Positions 42,274-51,509 of a DNA stretch of 64,000 nucleotides are shown in pieces. This DNA is from Dyadobacter tibetensis Y620-1 (GTDB taxonomy: Bacteria; Bacteroidota; Bacteroidia; Cytophagales; Spirosomataceae). A program made the translations under genes and the position numbers. The number at the start of each line of letters is the position of its first letter. The first letter of the stretch is position 1. Under the pieces are notes generated by a model, which saw nothing but the letters and a program-made list of their open reading frames with translations, searched no databases and was not told where the DNA came from. Location of the stretch: positions 57,247 to 121,246 of the forward strand of contig NZ_AZQN01000011.1 in assembly GCF_000566685.1 (NCBI RefSeq). Reading direction: 5' to 3'.

Positions 42274-42624
42274 GGGGGGTGAGGGATTTTTATTCGAACA
42301 TGAATGGATCGTTTTATCTGACCTTCAAGGCCCATTTATACTATTTTTTAGGTGTCGAAAGTCTTACCTCCTTGACGCTATCCTAAGTTTTTGAAATGCA
42401 ACCATTGTTCGTTCCACATTTATCGGCGATTTCCTGTTATTAAATATCAATAAATACAATTATTTGGTTCCTCCTTTGACTCTTATTAGGAAAACCTCAG
42501 ATGAATATTTTACCTTTAAACGCACTGTACTATTTGACTTCATCATGACCGATTTTGTATGATGAATATTATAACCATTATTCGGTAGCAATCAGCTCGA
42601 AAATCGTTTTCTGGAAAATTTGAC

Positions 42625-42699
42625 GGCTGCAAGCTGACCGCCGAAGGCCGCAAGCTGATTGCCCCCAAGCTTATTGCTTACCGCCTATAGCTTAGCGCT
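42625..42699 (+). repeat. Tract of degenerate 7-bp repeats
   Basis: In register: GCTGCAA-GCTGACC-GCCGAAG-GCCGCAA-GCTGATT-GCCCCCA and then decaying units AGCTTAT-TGCTTAC-CGCCTAT-AGCTTAG. The GCYGANN core recurs every 7 bp. Confidence 0.65.
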
Positions 42700-42757
42700 T
42701 CATTTCCCGTGCGACAGACCGTCCGGCAGCACAAGGACGAAGTTTCCATAAGCCCTA

Positions 42758-42788
42758 AGCCGACCGCCGACTGCCGACCGCCGACCGC
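42758..42788 (+). repeat. Four exact-period heptads NGCCGAC
   Basis: AGCCGAC-CGCCGAC-TGCCGAC-CGCCGAC-CGC: only the first base of each unit varies. Confidence 0.85.
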
Positions 42789-42861
42789 ATAACCTCACGT
42801 TATCCCCCATTAAGTTTTATGATTTTAAAGGGGGAAATCGGATCGTGATATTTGTGGCCTA

Positions 42862-43854
42862 ATGCATTGTAAAGCCATGGATATATACCGGACGAGGAAG
42901 GCAGATGGGGTATTATTAAGCCTCAGTACTAAAAGCAGAAAATGGATATTTATTGGAGCACTTGGCCTTTGTTCAACACCCTATTTAGGATCTGTAGGAG
43001 CCCTGTTGCTGGGATTGGGCATTGCTCAGCTGTCGGGTCACCCCTATGTTCACCTTAACCACCGGGTCACAAGCTGGCTTTTGCAGGCCTCGGTGGTAGG
43101 GTTAGGTTTTGGGATGAATCTGCACAGTGCTGTGGAGGCGGGGGCCTCTGGGGCCTTGCTAACCGTAGGCTCCATTGCCCTTACTTTGGGGTTTGGCCTA
43201 TTGCTAGGTCGTTTGCTGAGGGTCGAAACCAAGACGTCGTTCCTGATTTCTGGAGGTACTGCCATCTGTGGCGGCAGCGCCATTGCGGCCCTCTCTCCCG
43301 TGATAGGGGCCAAAGAAAAACAGATCTCGTTAGCGTTGGGTTGCGTCTTTATCCTGAATGCTTTGGCACTCATCATATTCCCTTTTCTGGGCCATTACTT
43401 TGCGCTTAGTCAGGAACAGTTTGGGCTATGGTGTGCGCTGGCTATCCACGATACCAGTTCGGTCGTAGGGGCGGCGGGGATTTACGGACCCAAGGCCTTA
43501 GAGGTCGCCACTACCGTTAAGCTTGCTCGTGCCTTGTGGATCATCCCTGTGGCGTGTATATCGGCAATTTGTGTCGGTGGCAAACTCCGTGAGGTGCGAA
43601 TCCCCTACTTTATCGGTCTTTTTGTGGTGGCTGTACTGGTGCATACCTATTGTCCGGCATGGGATGTGCTGGCACCTTATGCTACCAGCTTGGCACATAT
43701 TGGCATGCAGCTGACCCTTTTCCTGATTGGTGCTGGGTTGGGACGTAATGTATGGAAAAGCATCGGGTGGAGTCCCCTATTGCAGGCGGTGTTGCTTTGG
43801 GTCTTTATCTCTGGATTGAGTTTGTACCTGGTGCAGACGATGGCATTTATTTAA
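42862..43854 (+). CDS. YeiH family membrane transporter (putative sulfate exporter family)
   Basis: 330 residues with about ten hydrophobic segments. Family marks are the repeated glycine-rich helices, SGGTAICGGSAIAALSPVIGAKEK (residues about 130-153), LALGCVFILNAL and AIHDTSSVVGAAG. The family (UPF0324/YeiH) is annotated as putative sulfate exporter on thin evidence. The ATG at 42862 (MHCKAMDIYR) or the internal 42877 (MDIYRTRK) may be the start. It stands alone beside the repeat tracts. Confidence 0.9.
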   Translation: MHCKAMDIYRTRKADGVLLSLSTKSRKWIFIGALGLCSTPYLGSVGALLLGLGIAQLSGHPYVHLNHRVTSWLLQASVVGLGFGMNLHSAVEAGASGALLTVGSIALTLGFGLLLGRLLRVETKTSFLISGGTAICGGSAIAALSPVIGAKEKQISLALGCVFILNALALIIFPFLGHYFALSQEQFGLWCALAIHDTSSVVGAAGIYGPKALEVATTVKLARALWIIPVACISAICVGGKLREVRIPYFIGLFVVAVLVHTYCPAWDVLAPYATSLAHIGMQLTLFLIGAGLGRNVWKSIGWSPLLQAVLLWVFISGLSLYLVQTMAFI

Positions 43855-43991
43855 GTGCGCTATGGGGGGCAGGACAAAGGCCGATAAATGTATCCCCCTG
43901 CTGAACGAAGGCCCCCATCTCCCTTGTTACTATAGGGGCAGGGCGATGAAGCAATGGTGTTACTTGCCACATTTTCAAATTTTTTGCTTCC

Positions 43992-44020
43992 TTGTATCGT
44001 TAAAAAAATTGGTAACTTTG
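43992..44020 (+). promoter_or_regulatory. Putative promoter of the TPR-DUF4292 genes
   Basis: TTG at 43992-43994, 18-bp spacer, then TAACTTTG (44013-44020); about 40 nt before the TPR gene ATG. Confidence 0.6.
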
Positions 44021-44060
44021 ATCTTTCCACCATTATACTGACACTGAGGCCCGGAAATAT

Positions 44061-45812
44061 ATGCGAATCGACTCATTGAAAATACCAGTACTGTTAATTT
44101 TTATACTGTTTATCGGTATTTCTCAGGAGAGCTATGCACAGCGTCGTGGCAAGCAGAAGAAGCTCGAAACGGAGCAGGATCAGGGCGCTGCCCAATCCTT
44201 AGAACGTGATGGTCTGGTGGCAGAAGGCATGAAGTTTATGATGAAAGAGGAACCCGTTAAGGCATTACCGCTTTTTGAGAAGTTGGTCCAAGCCGCCCCT
44301 CTGGATCCGGCCGGCTACTATTTGACAGCCCGTGCGCTCATGAAAATAGACCAGGTAGAAGAAGCCTTTACTGCCTCCAAAAAGGCTTACGAGCTGAATA
44401 AAAATAATGATTTTTATGCCCAACAGCTGGCAGAACTTTATGCCAAAAGAAGAAAGTATGCTGAGGCAGCGCAGATTTACGAAGGTTTGTTGAAAAAGAG
44501 CCCCGAGAACATACAGTATGGAATTGAGTTGGCGGCGATTTATGTTTTTAACGACGAGTTCGACAAGGCCATACGCACCTACGACGTATTGGAGAAGGCC
44601 ATTGGTATCACAGAAGAAATAACACGGCAGAAACAACAGCTTTTTTTAAGGCAAAATCAGCTGGATAAAGCCATTGCCGAGGCACGGCGTCTGATTGAGT
44701 CGGAGCCCGGGGAGGTAAGCTATCAGGTCGAACTGGCTGAGTTGCTCATCGCCAACGACCGGGTGGTAGAAGCTATAGCGCCTTTAGAAGAGGCCATACG
44801 GATAAACCCCGACGAGGCTCAGGCCCATGTCTTGCTTGCGGATATATACCGGAAGAACGGTAATATTGAGAAGTGTAATCAGGAGCTTAAAATCGTTTTC
44901 GCCAATCCCAACCTGGATGCGGAGCCTAAAATCAGGGTATTATCTGGCTATCTGTCGATGCTGAAAACAGCCGAAGAACACGCCGATGCGCTCACACTAG
45001 CCAAACAATTAATGGACACACATCCGGGGGAGTCGAAAGTTCAGGTGATTTATGCCGATCTGCTCATGCGCAACGGGCGCAAACCCGAGGCGCGGGACGC
45101 TTATGTAAGGGCATCAGTACTGGACCCTTCCGTTTATGAAATTTGGGGAGCCGTGCTTCAGCTCGATGGTGAGCTTAACCAACCCGACAGCCTTTTGGCT
45201 CATTCAGAGAAAGCATTGGAGGTTTTTCCCAATCAGGGGATGTTCTGGTATTCCAATGGTATGGCCCATCTGATCAAAAAGAACTATAGGCAGGCGATTT
45301 CCTCTCTGGAAGAGAGTTTGAAATTGGTGGGCGAACGTAACGATATGGTGCCCTATATTTACGGGCAGCTAGGCGACGCCTATAACGGCCTAGGAGAACA
45401 TAAAAAGTCGGACGCCTCCTATGAATTGTCATTAAAGGCCAATCCAGATAACGACCATGTGCTGAACAACTATAGTTACTTTCTTTCTTTGCGGCGTGAG
45501 CGACTGGATCAGGCACTGAAAATGTCGGAGCGTCTGGTTAAATTGCATAAGGACAATCCGACCTATCTGGATACCCATGCCTGGGTGCTCTATACCATGA
45601 AAGACTATAAGCGCGCCAAGGAATATCTGGAAAGAGCCTTGAAGGATAGTGCCTCGGTGAGTGGCACCATCGTGGAGCATTATGGTGATGTCCTTTTCAA
45701 ATTAGGAGAACGCGACGGTGCCCTTACACAGTGGAAACGGGCCCGGTCGATGGGAGAAACCACCGAACTTTTAGACAAAAAAATAGCGACTGGCTCATTG
45801 CATGAACAATAA
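44061..45812 (+). CDS. TPR-repeat protein, periplasmic or outer-membrane associated
   Basis: 583 residues: signal peptide (cleavage near SYAQ, about 26), a basic patch RRGKQKK, then TPR-type helix pairs to the end (for example EGLVAEGMKFMMKEEPVKALPLF, YYLTARALMKIDQVEEA, VLNNYSYFLSLRRERLDQAL). No enzyme motif. It overlaps the DUF4292 gene by 11 bp and precedes an EnvC homologue, a set that often travels together in Bacteroidota. A scaffold role in envelope or peptidoglycan processing is an inference from that neighbourhood. Confidence 0.85.
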   Translation: MRIDSLKIPVLLIFILFIGISQESYAQRRGKQKKLETEQDQGAAQSLERDGLVAEGMKFMMKEEPVKALPLFEKLVQAAPLDPAGYYLTARALMKIDQVEEAFTASKKAYELNKNNDFYAQQLAELYAKRRKYAEAAQIYEGLLKKSPENIQYGIELAAIYVFNDEFDKAIRTYDVLEKAIGITEEITRQKQQLFLRQNQLDKAIAEARRLIESEPGEVSYQVELAELLIANDRVVEAIAPLEEAIRINPDEAQAHVLLADIYRKNGNIEKCNQELKIVFANPNLDAEPKIRVLSGYLSMLKTAEEHADALTLAKQLMDTHPGESKVQVIYADLLMRNGRKPEARDAYVRASVLDPSVYEIWGAVLQLDGELNQPDSLLAHSEKALEVFPNQGMFWYSNGMAHLIKKNYRQAISSLEESLKLVGERNDMVPYIYGQLGDAYNGLGEHKKSDASYELSLKANPDNDHVLNNYSYFLSLRRERLDQALKMSERLVKLHKDNPTYLDTHAWVLYTMKDYKRAKEYLERALKDSASVSGTIVEHYGDVLFKLGERDGALTQWKRARSMGETTELLDKKIATGSLHEQ

Positions 45813-46635
45813 TATATCCCTTTGGCTATTGGCCCTATGTATGATTGGACTCTCGTCCTGCCATCGTCAGAGAAATAATAAGAAGCTTTCTCACCTTTCC
45901 ACCGACTCCACCCAGGTACTAAGACCTTCTGACTCCACTGCGAAGGCAGGGGTCAGCTTGGCAGAAAGTTCCTTACAAATTGAGGAAGTGGAGTTTCGGT
46001 ATCTGACCACCAAATCTAAATTCTCCTTTAAAAGTCGCAAGCAGGATCTGGAGAATGTGACTGTCAATCTTAGGGTCAGTAAGGATTCCCTAATCTGGAT
46101 GTCGGTAAGCGGCGTGGGGCTCGAGGTGGCACGGGGACTGATGTCCCAGGATTCTATTTTCTTTTTAGATAAGCTTCATAAGGAATATTTTAAGGTAAGT
46201 TATGCTCAGTTAAGTGAGCAATATCAATTTCAGCTGAACTTCAGTCTATTGCAATCTATTCTGGTGGGCGATCTGCCCTTCCCCCTGGACACCGCAGCCC
46301 GGGTCAGGACTGAGGCCGACTTTTATGTCTTGACCCAAGCCGTAAATCGTATTTTTTCGGAAAACTTTATTGCCATGAGTAATAGGAAATTGACCCGCTT
46401 ATTGGCGGTAGAAAATAAGAGTGAAAATACATTTTCAGTTCGTTATCAGGATTTTAAGGAGGTGGGTACGGACCTGTTTCCCTATGAGAGTGTCTTGCAG
46501 CTTGATGCCCGATCGCCCAAAGATGGCCAGTTCTACCAAACGCAGATAGGGATTAAGCATTTGCGCGTGGAGATGCCCTCCGAAAGCCCGGGATTTCCTT
46601 TTAGTATCCCTGCCAGCTATAAGGCAAAGCGATAA
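45802..46635 (+). CDS. DUF4292 lipoprotein
   Basis: 277 residues; lipobox LSSC at residue 20, so lipid-anchored. Body is beta-rich with YLTTKSKFSFKSRKQDLENV and LIWMSVSGVGLEVARGLMSQDSIFFLDKLHKEYF, the DUF4292 signature with LolB-like fold. LolB-type proteins carry lipoproteins, so a lipid-carrier role is plausible but unproven. Overlaps the TPR gene by 11 bp (translational coupling likely). Confidence 0.85.
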   Translation: MNNNISLWLLALCMIGLSSCHRQRNNKKLSHLSTDSTQVLRPSDSTAKAGVSLAESSLQIEEVEFRYLTTKSKFSFKSRKQDLENVTVNLRVSKDSLIWMSVSGVGLEVARGLMSQDSIFFLDKLHKEYFKVSYAQLSEQYQFQLNFSLLQSILVGDLPFPLDTAARVRTEADFYVLTQAVNRIFSENFIAMSNRKLTRLLAVENKSENTFSVRYQDFKEVGTDLFPYESVLQLDARSPKDGQFYQTQIGIKHLRVEMPSESPGFPFSIPASYKAKR

Positions 46636-46683
46636 TCATAACATTGTCTGCCTTAGAATAGGGCCAAAAAGAACAAGACTGTT

Positions 46684-46691
46684 TAACTTTG
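46684..46691 (+). promoter_or_regulatory. Putative promoter -7 box before the EnvC-like gene
   Basis: TAACTTTG, 39 bp before the ATG, fits TAnnTTTG followed by C; no clear -33 partner. Confidence 0.4.
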
Positions 46692-46729
46692 CCTGCCATT
46701 AATGGTATAGGTAGCAAGAAATTAAAAAT

Positions 46730-48070
46730 ATGCCCCTTCATACACGGTATGCACGTCGATTGGTAATGATGATCACCCTTTTCCTTTTAGCCCATATGGG
46801 TGCGAAGGCTCAGAAGAGTCGTGAGCAACTGGAACGTGAGAAAAGCGAGAATCAGAACAAAATGAAGGAAATTCAGGGCATCCTGAAAGAAACTTCAGTG
46901 CAAAAGAATGTGAATCTGGGCCAGTTGAGGGCGATTAATCAGCAGATCAGTGCCCAAAAGAAGCAGATCGATCTCTTGTCGGACGATGTGGGTATCTTGA
47001 ATAAGGAACTCAATGTCCTTGTAAAAGAACAGCAGGAACTCGCCAAAAACCTGGAAAAGCTTAAGGTAGAGTATGGTCATATGATTTATGAGGCTGCAAA
47101 ACGGAACAGCTATCTGAATCAGCTGGTATTCTTGTTTTCGGCTCAGTCTTTTCATCAGTTTGCCTTGCGGTATAAGTATTTGAAACAATATACGGAGGCC
47201 AGAGAGGACCAAGCGAAAGAAATGCAGGCACTAACAGAGAAGCTTCACGCCGAGCAGGTGAGGATAGCCGCCAAGAAAGAGCAGAAGCAAAAGGTACTTA
47301 CGGTACAGGTTGGTGAAAGCAAGAAGCTGGAGGGCTTGCAGGCCAAACAGAATGAAGTGGTGAAGGAACTTTCTCAGAAAGAATCGGAGCTTCGCAAGCA
47401 GATAGAACAAAATAGACGGGCTACCAATTTGCTTGAAGCCAATATCCGCCGAATTGCGGAGCGGGAACGCAAGGAGCGTCTGGAGAAAGAAAGGAAGGAG
47501 AGAGAGGCTCGTGAAGCCCGTATTAAGGCTGAAAAAGAACGACTGGCGAAGGAAAATGCAGAAAGAACAAAGAAGGGAGAAGCGGTGATTGTGGCGGCTC
47601 CCAAAGCGGAAGAGCCCGAAATTGTTAGTGGTGGACTAAGCGAAGCGGAGACCACGCTCGCTTCATCCTTCACTGCCTCCAGGGCTCGGCTTCCCTGGCC
47701 TGTAAAGGGCTTTGTTTCAGGCCATTTTGGCCGGAGGGAGCATCCTGTTCTGAAGGGTGTGATGGTTGATAACCTGGGAATTGACATTCAGACCAATAAT
47801 GGAGAACTCGTGCGCTCTGTTTACGACGGAACGGTACTCGATGTGACGGAAATGCCGGGTATGGGCGACGTTATTGCTATTCAACACGGGGACTATATGA
47901 CGATTTATGCCAAAATGAATAGTGTGTTGGTCAGACCAGGGCAAAAAGTGAAGGCCCGGGATACCATTGGCCGGGTGGCTACCGACAGCGATGGAACCTC
48001 GGAGCTGCAGTTTCAAATTTGGAAAAATACTTCCCGGCTGAATCCGGAGGGTTGGCTGGCCCCTCGGTAA
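46730..48070 (+). CDS. Murein hydrolase activator EnvC family, degenerate LytM (M23-like)
   Basis: 446 residues: signal peptide (GAKAQ, about 27), long coiled coils (about 30-290), and a C-terminal LytM fold (about 330-445). The zinc ligands expected in active M23 enzymes are replaced: the HxxxD motif reads N-L-G-I-D and the HxH motif reads Q-F-Q (LQFQIW), and the YxH site is K. This matches EnvC, which activates amidases rather than cutting peptidoglycan. Follows DUF4292 by 95 bp on the same strand. Confidence 0.9.
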   Translation: MPLHTRYARRLVMMITLFLLAHMGAKAQKSREQLEREKSENQNKMKEIQGILKETSVQKNVNLGQLRAINQQISAQKKQIDLLSDDVGILNKELNVLVKEQQELAKNLEKLKVEYGHMIYEAAKRNSYLNQLVFLFSAQSFHQFALRYKYLKQYTEAREDQAKEMQALTEKLHAEQVRIAAKKEQKQKVLTVQVGESKKLEGLQAKQNEVVKELSQKESELRKQIEQNRRATNLLEANIRRIAERERKERLEKERKEREAREARIKAEKERLAKENAERTKKGEAVIVAAPKAEEPEIVSGGLSEAETTLASSFTASRARLPWPVKGFVSGHFGRREHPVLKGVMVDNLGIDIQTNNGELVRSVYDGTVLDVTEMPGMGDVIAIQHGDYMTIYAKMNSVLVRPGQKVKARDTIGRVATDSDGTSELQFQIWKNTSRLNPEGWLAPR

Positions 48071-48146
48071 GGGACCGGCTTTATATCAGTTAAGAATGGC
48101 CGGTATTAGCTGCCGGCGTTTCGATCCATGCAAATTAAATACGATT

Positions 48147-48965
48147 ATGTCTGTACATAGCTCAGATATCAAGCGGGTAACCACCCATATTATTCAGGAG
48201 ATGAAGACCCGAGGTGAGAAAATCACCTGCCTTACCGCTTACGACTATTCCATGGCAGGGATTGTGGATGCGGCCGGTGTAGAGCTCATTTTGGTAGGCG
48301 ACTCGGCTTCCAACGTGATGGCCGGGCACGAAACTACCCTTCCCATTACTGTAGATCAGATGATCTACCACGCCCAGTCGGTGGTTAGGGCCGTCAAAAG
48401 AGCCTTAGTCGTAGTAGACCTTCCCTTCGGATCATATCAGGGTAATTCCCGGGAGGCGCTAAGCACTGCCATTCGTATTATGAAAGAGTCGGGGGCCCAT
48501 GCTGTAAAGTTAGAGGGTGGGCTGGAAGTAAAGGAATCTATTATGCGTATCCTGAGCGCAGGTGTTCCTGTTATGGGGCATTTGGGACTTACTCCCCAGT
48601 CTATTTATAAATTTGGCACCTATACCGTGCGTGCCAAAGAAGATGCTGAGGCTCAAAAATTGCTCGACGATGCCGCCTTGCTGCAGGAAATTGGATGTTT
48701 CTCGGTAGTACTAGAGAAAATTCCTTCCAAATTGAGTCAGAAGGTTACCGAGAGTATTCAGATTCCCACCATAGGCATTGGCGCTGGGCAGCACTGCGAT
48801 GGGCAAATATTGGTGCTTCACGACCTTCTAGGGATTAATAAGACTTTTAAGCCCCGTTTCCTCCGTCAATATGCCGATCTGAACAGCATCATGACGGACG
48901 CCATTTCCAATTATATCACTGACGTTAAAAGTAAGTCCTTCCCCAACGAGAAAGAATCTTACTGA
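48147..48965 (+). CDS. panB: 3-methyl-2-oxobutanoate hydroxymethyltransferase
   Basis: First dedicated step of pantothenate synthesis; transfers a hydroxymethyl group to 2-oxoisovalerate. About 272 residues: LTAYDYSMAGIVDAAGVELILVGDSASNVMAG (metal-binding Asp in VGDS), FGSYQG, AVKLEGG, VMGHLGLTPQS and VLEKIPSK, then GIGAGQHCDGQILVLHDLLG. All motifs intact. The reading frame is open to 48096, but the ATG at 48147 (MSVHSSDIKRV) fits the family. It lies 76 bp after the EnvC-like gene. Confidence 0.95.
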   Translation: MSVHSSDIKRVTTHIIQEMKTRGEKITCLTAYDYSMAGIVDAAGVELILVGDSASNVMAGHETTLPITVDQMIYHAQSVVRAVKRALVVVDLPFGSYQGNSREALSTAIRIMKESGAHAVKLEGGLEVKESIMRILSAGVPVMGHLGLTPQSIYKFGTYTVRAKEDAEAQKLLDDAALLQEIGCFSVVLEKIPSKLSQKVTESIQIPTIGIGAGQHCDGQILVLHDLLGINKTFKPRFLRQYADLNSIMTDAISNYITDVKSKSFPNEKESY

Positions 48966-49015
48966 TCACCTCTGTTTTCGGTTTTACTATACCGAAAACT
49001 TAAAAAATTAAGCAT

Positions 49016-49747
49016 ATGGCGAAGAGACCATTTAGAATCGTTTACGAAGATAACCACCTGATTATCGTCAACAAGGAGCCGGGGATTCTGGTTCAGGGGG
49101 ACAAGACAGGGGATAAATGTCTATTGGACCTTGTAAAAGATTATATCAAAGAAGAATATAATAAACCTGGAGCCGTTTTTCTGGGAACCGTGCATCGGCT
49201 CGACCGCCCAGTGAGTGGGCTGGTTGTATTTGCCCGGACATCCAAGGCCCTGGAACGTATGAATGAAATATTCCGCAAAAGAGATGTTCAAAAAACGTAT
49301 TGGGCAGTAGTGAAAAATCGTCCTGCAAGCAAGAAGGGCCGGTTGGTTCATTGGCTCGTTAAGGATGAAAAGAGAAACGTAACTACAGCATACGATTACG
49401 AAGTACCGGGGTCGCAGCGTGCAGAGCTATCCTACCGTTGGCTGGGAGAGGTGAATAAGCATCATCTTCTGGAGGTAAGTCCCATTACGGGACGACCACA
49501 CCAGATACGGGTGCAACTGGCCTCGATGAAGTGTCCTATTCGCGGTGATGTAAAATATGGTTTCGATAAAGGCAATCCGGATGGCAGTATCAACCTGCAC
49601 GCCCGAAGGCTATTTTTCGAGCATCCTGTCAAAAAGGAACCTATGATTTGCCGTGCCGGTGTTCCCGACAATCCTTTCTGGGAGGAGTTCCTGCCCCTTG
49701 ATGATGAGGAAATTAAGCTTGAAAATATGGGGTTCTTGTACGAATAA
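49016..49747 (+). CDS. RluA-family pseudouridine synthase (second copy)
   Basis: 243 residues. It opens with FRIVYEDNHLIIVNKEPGILVQGD, and the catalytic Asp is in TVHRLDRPVSG (about residue 63). RPHQIRVQL and NLHARRLFFEHPV are RluA/RluD-like motifs. The RNA substrate cannot be inferred. Follows panB by 50 bp and precedes the small membrane protein by 12 bp, so it is likely in a panB-containing transcript. Confidence 0.92.
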   Translation: MAKRPFRIVYEDNHLIIVNKEPGILVQGDKTGDKCLLDLVKDYIKEEYNKPGAVFLGTVHRLDRPVSGLVVFARTSKALERMNEIFRKRDVQKTYWAVVKNRPASKKGRLVHWLVKDEKRNVTTAYDYEVPGSQRAELSYRWLGEVNKHHLLEVSPITGRPHQIRVQLASMKCPIRGDVKYGFDKGNPDGSINLHARRLFFEHPVKKEPMICRAGVPDNPFWEEFLPLDDEEIKLENMGFLYE

Positions 49748-49759
49748 TTTTATAAAATA

Positions 49760-50062
49760 ATGATCGAAAAACTCAAGGAGCGATGGGAAGTGAAAAATGG
49801 CTGGGATGTCCTGGTCATTTTACTGGTATTCGCCTGTACGGGTTTTTCGGTTTTATATGTAAAAAGGGCATTATTTGATCTTCTGGGCTTTCATGAAGCC
49901 ACGCCTACCTGGCTCCGCTGGTTGGTCAATATTGTAATCATTCTACCCCTTTATCAGGTTATCCTCCTTGCCTGGGGGTGGATATGGGGCAAATATGCCT
50001 TTTTTCTGGCCTTCGAAAAACGTATGTTTGGACGTATAGCGGGCTGGTTTAGACGGAAATAG
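49760..50062 (+). CDS. Small membrane protein, DUF6787-like
   Basis: 100 residues: a cytoplasmic-looking start (MIEKLKERWEVKNGWDVLVI), two hydrophobic helices (about 20-40 and 55-75, with WLRWLVNIVIILPLYQVILLAWGWIWG), and a basic tail (GRIAGWFRRK). Conserved small protein in Cytophagales, no known function. The DUF name is from memory of the family style. It sits 12 bp behind the pseudouridine synthase and converges with the DUF5723 gene. Confidence 0.7.
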   Translation: MIEKLKERWEVKNGWDVLVILLVFACTGFSVLYVKRALFDLLGFHEATPTWLRWLVNIVIILPLYQVILLAWGWIWGKYAFFLAFEKRMFGRIAGWFRRK

Positions 50063-50064
50063 CG

Positions 50065-51501
50065 TTATTTATCTTGCCGACTTTTCATTCTTCGCTTCAT
50101 TTTCCACACCGATAAGCCAATATAGGCCATCCCTGCGCTATTGGGCGATTTTTTGAATAGCGTGCCCATGTTATTTACGCCTACAAAAATGGGTCCGAAA
50201 TGGGCTACCGCTCCTATGGACACTTTTTTATTACCTTCGATAAAGGTCACCGGGAAGGCCACATTTGAATCTTCGTTTTCCCAGCGTGGACCTATCGTAA
50301 AGCTATTGGGCAGATAGACATCTAACAGCTCGTCGTCAGCGGGTTTAAAGCGACTTGTTTTGGACATATTCAAGAAAAATCCCTGAACCAATTGTACATC
50401 TGCTTCCAGGTGGAGTGCCTGAGGTAGCTGCATGCTTCCTTGAAAAGGCGTGGTGTCGTCGGAAGGGAAAAGCTCCATAAAGCCTTCGGCTCCCCGGTCA
50501 CTGATGGTCTCCATTTCACTTTGTCCGATGCTTTTTTCAGATAAATTTCCCCGTACTACGCTGCTGTTAGCCGTTTTATAGCGAACAGACCCTAGGTCAG
50601 TAACAGATGCCGAAAGGCGAATGAGATAGGTAGGGCTGTCGTCGAATGATTCTTTCTCATTGATCCAGTAGTTACCCAGCTCATAGGTAACGCCCAAATC
50701 CATGGCCCAACCCGCACCATATTGCTGCTTATCGAAAAGGTCTCCGATGCGAAGTCCTTTGCTGGCCTGGCTGTAGCCGCTTTCATAATTGATATCCTTT
50801 AGGATCAGCGTACTGATCTCAGATGCTGCGGCCTGCTCCCGGACCTCATATTGGTCGATGGAGCCCCTTACATAGGAAGTGCGTGCGCCAATGATACGCT
50901 TGACGGTTGCCCCCAAGCGGAGCTTATGAGCATCCAGGTCGAGTACCTGAACACCATATGAAAAGTCGATTTCCGAAAAACTAAGCTGAGCCAGACCCAT
51001 GGGCCCCCAGCTCCCCGATGAAGCAGGTGCGAGGCCCGTGTCCAGCCGGCGCTTATACAAATTTTGAATGTCGGCCGGAACCTGGCTACCTTGAATGAAG
51101 CCCCGAGAGCGAAATTGTACTGCGATACTCTGGTAGCGATCCAGGGCTAACAATACCGATGGCCAGCGGATATCGCTAGCCAAGAACAACTGATCCCCTG
51201 ATGTTATAGAACCCATGGTGCGGGATCGACCATAGATTTCTTTAGTAGAATGGGGCACTAAAAGTGGGGTTAACAGGGAGTTTTTGCCAATAAAGTCAAA
51301 ATATCGACGTGTAATACTCCCTCCCAGACTCAGGATATTGATCTGGAATTTCTGGGGTGAGCCTCCCAGGGCCGCCGGGTTATAGCTAGCCCTATACAAT
51401 CCTCCATAATTACTTTGTTGAAGGCCAGGGATATCCTGTCCTAGTAGTGGAAAGCTAATCAAAATGCTGGCCAGCCAGCCGCTGAGGTGTGTGAATTTCA
51501 A
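50065..51501 (-). CDS. DUF5723 outer-membrane protein
   Basis: 478 residues: signal peptide (LLGQ, about 22), the family start YRASYNPAALGGSPQKFQI, and then repeated beta-strands typical of FadL/PorV-like barrels of Bacteroidota. C-terminus is basic (RRMKSRQDK). No ligand motif recognised. It begins 8 bp after recQ ends on the same strand, so it may be read from the recQ transcript, an odd pairing. Confidence 0.8.
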   Translation of the reverse strand: MKFTHLSGWLASILISFPLLGQDIPGLQQSNYGGLYRASYNPAALGGSPQKFQINILSLGGSITRRYFDFIGKNSLLTPLLVPHSTKEIYGRSRTMGSITSGDQLFLASDIRWPSVLLALDRYQSIAVQFRSRGFIQGSQVPADIQNLYKRRLDTGLAPASSGSWGPMGLAQLSFSEIDFSYGVQVLDLDAHKLRLGATVKRIIGARTSYVRGSIDQYEVREQAAASEISTLILKDINYESGYSQASKGLRIGDLFDKQQYGAGWAMDLGVTYELGNYWINEKESFDDSPTYLIRLSASVTDLGSVRYKTANSSVVRGNLSEKSIGQSEMETISDRGAEGFMELFPSDDTTPFQGSMQLPQALHLEADVQLVQGFFLNMSKTSRFKPADDELLDVYLPNSFTIGPRWENEDSNVAFPVTFIEGNKKVSIGAVAHFGPIFVGVNNMGTLFKKSPNSAGMAYIGLSVWKMKRRMKSRQDK

Positions 51502-51509
51502 AATTTCTA

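Larger units (their letters stand above)
42274..42861. other. Long intergenic region between plug protein and YeiH gene
   Basis: 588 bp without a convincing gene. The left half is AT-rich; the right half holds two tracts of 7-bp repeats (42625-42699, 42758-42788). An imperfect inverted repeat with a CCCCC/GGGGG core (about 42804-42837) is just before the transporter gene. Only very short ORFs occur. Confidence 0.5.

Noticed and set aside
43855..44060. Hairpin-rich gap after the YeiH gene as a terminator
   Set aside because: Stem of GGGGG/CCCCC type exists but has no T-run after it in either direction, so it is not called a terminator.
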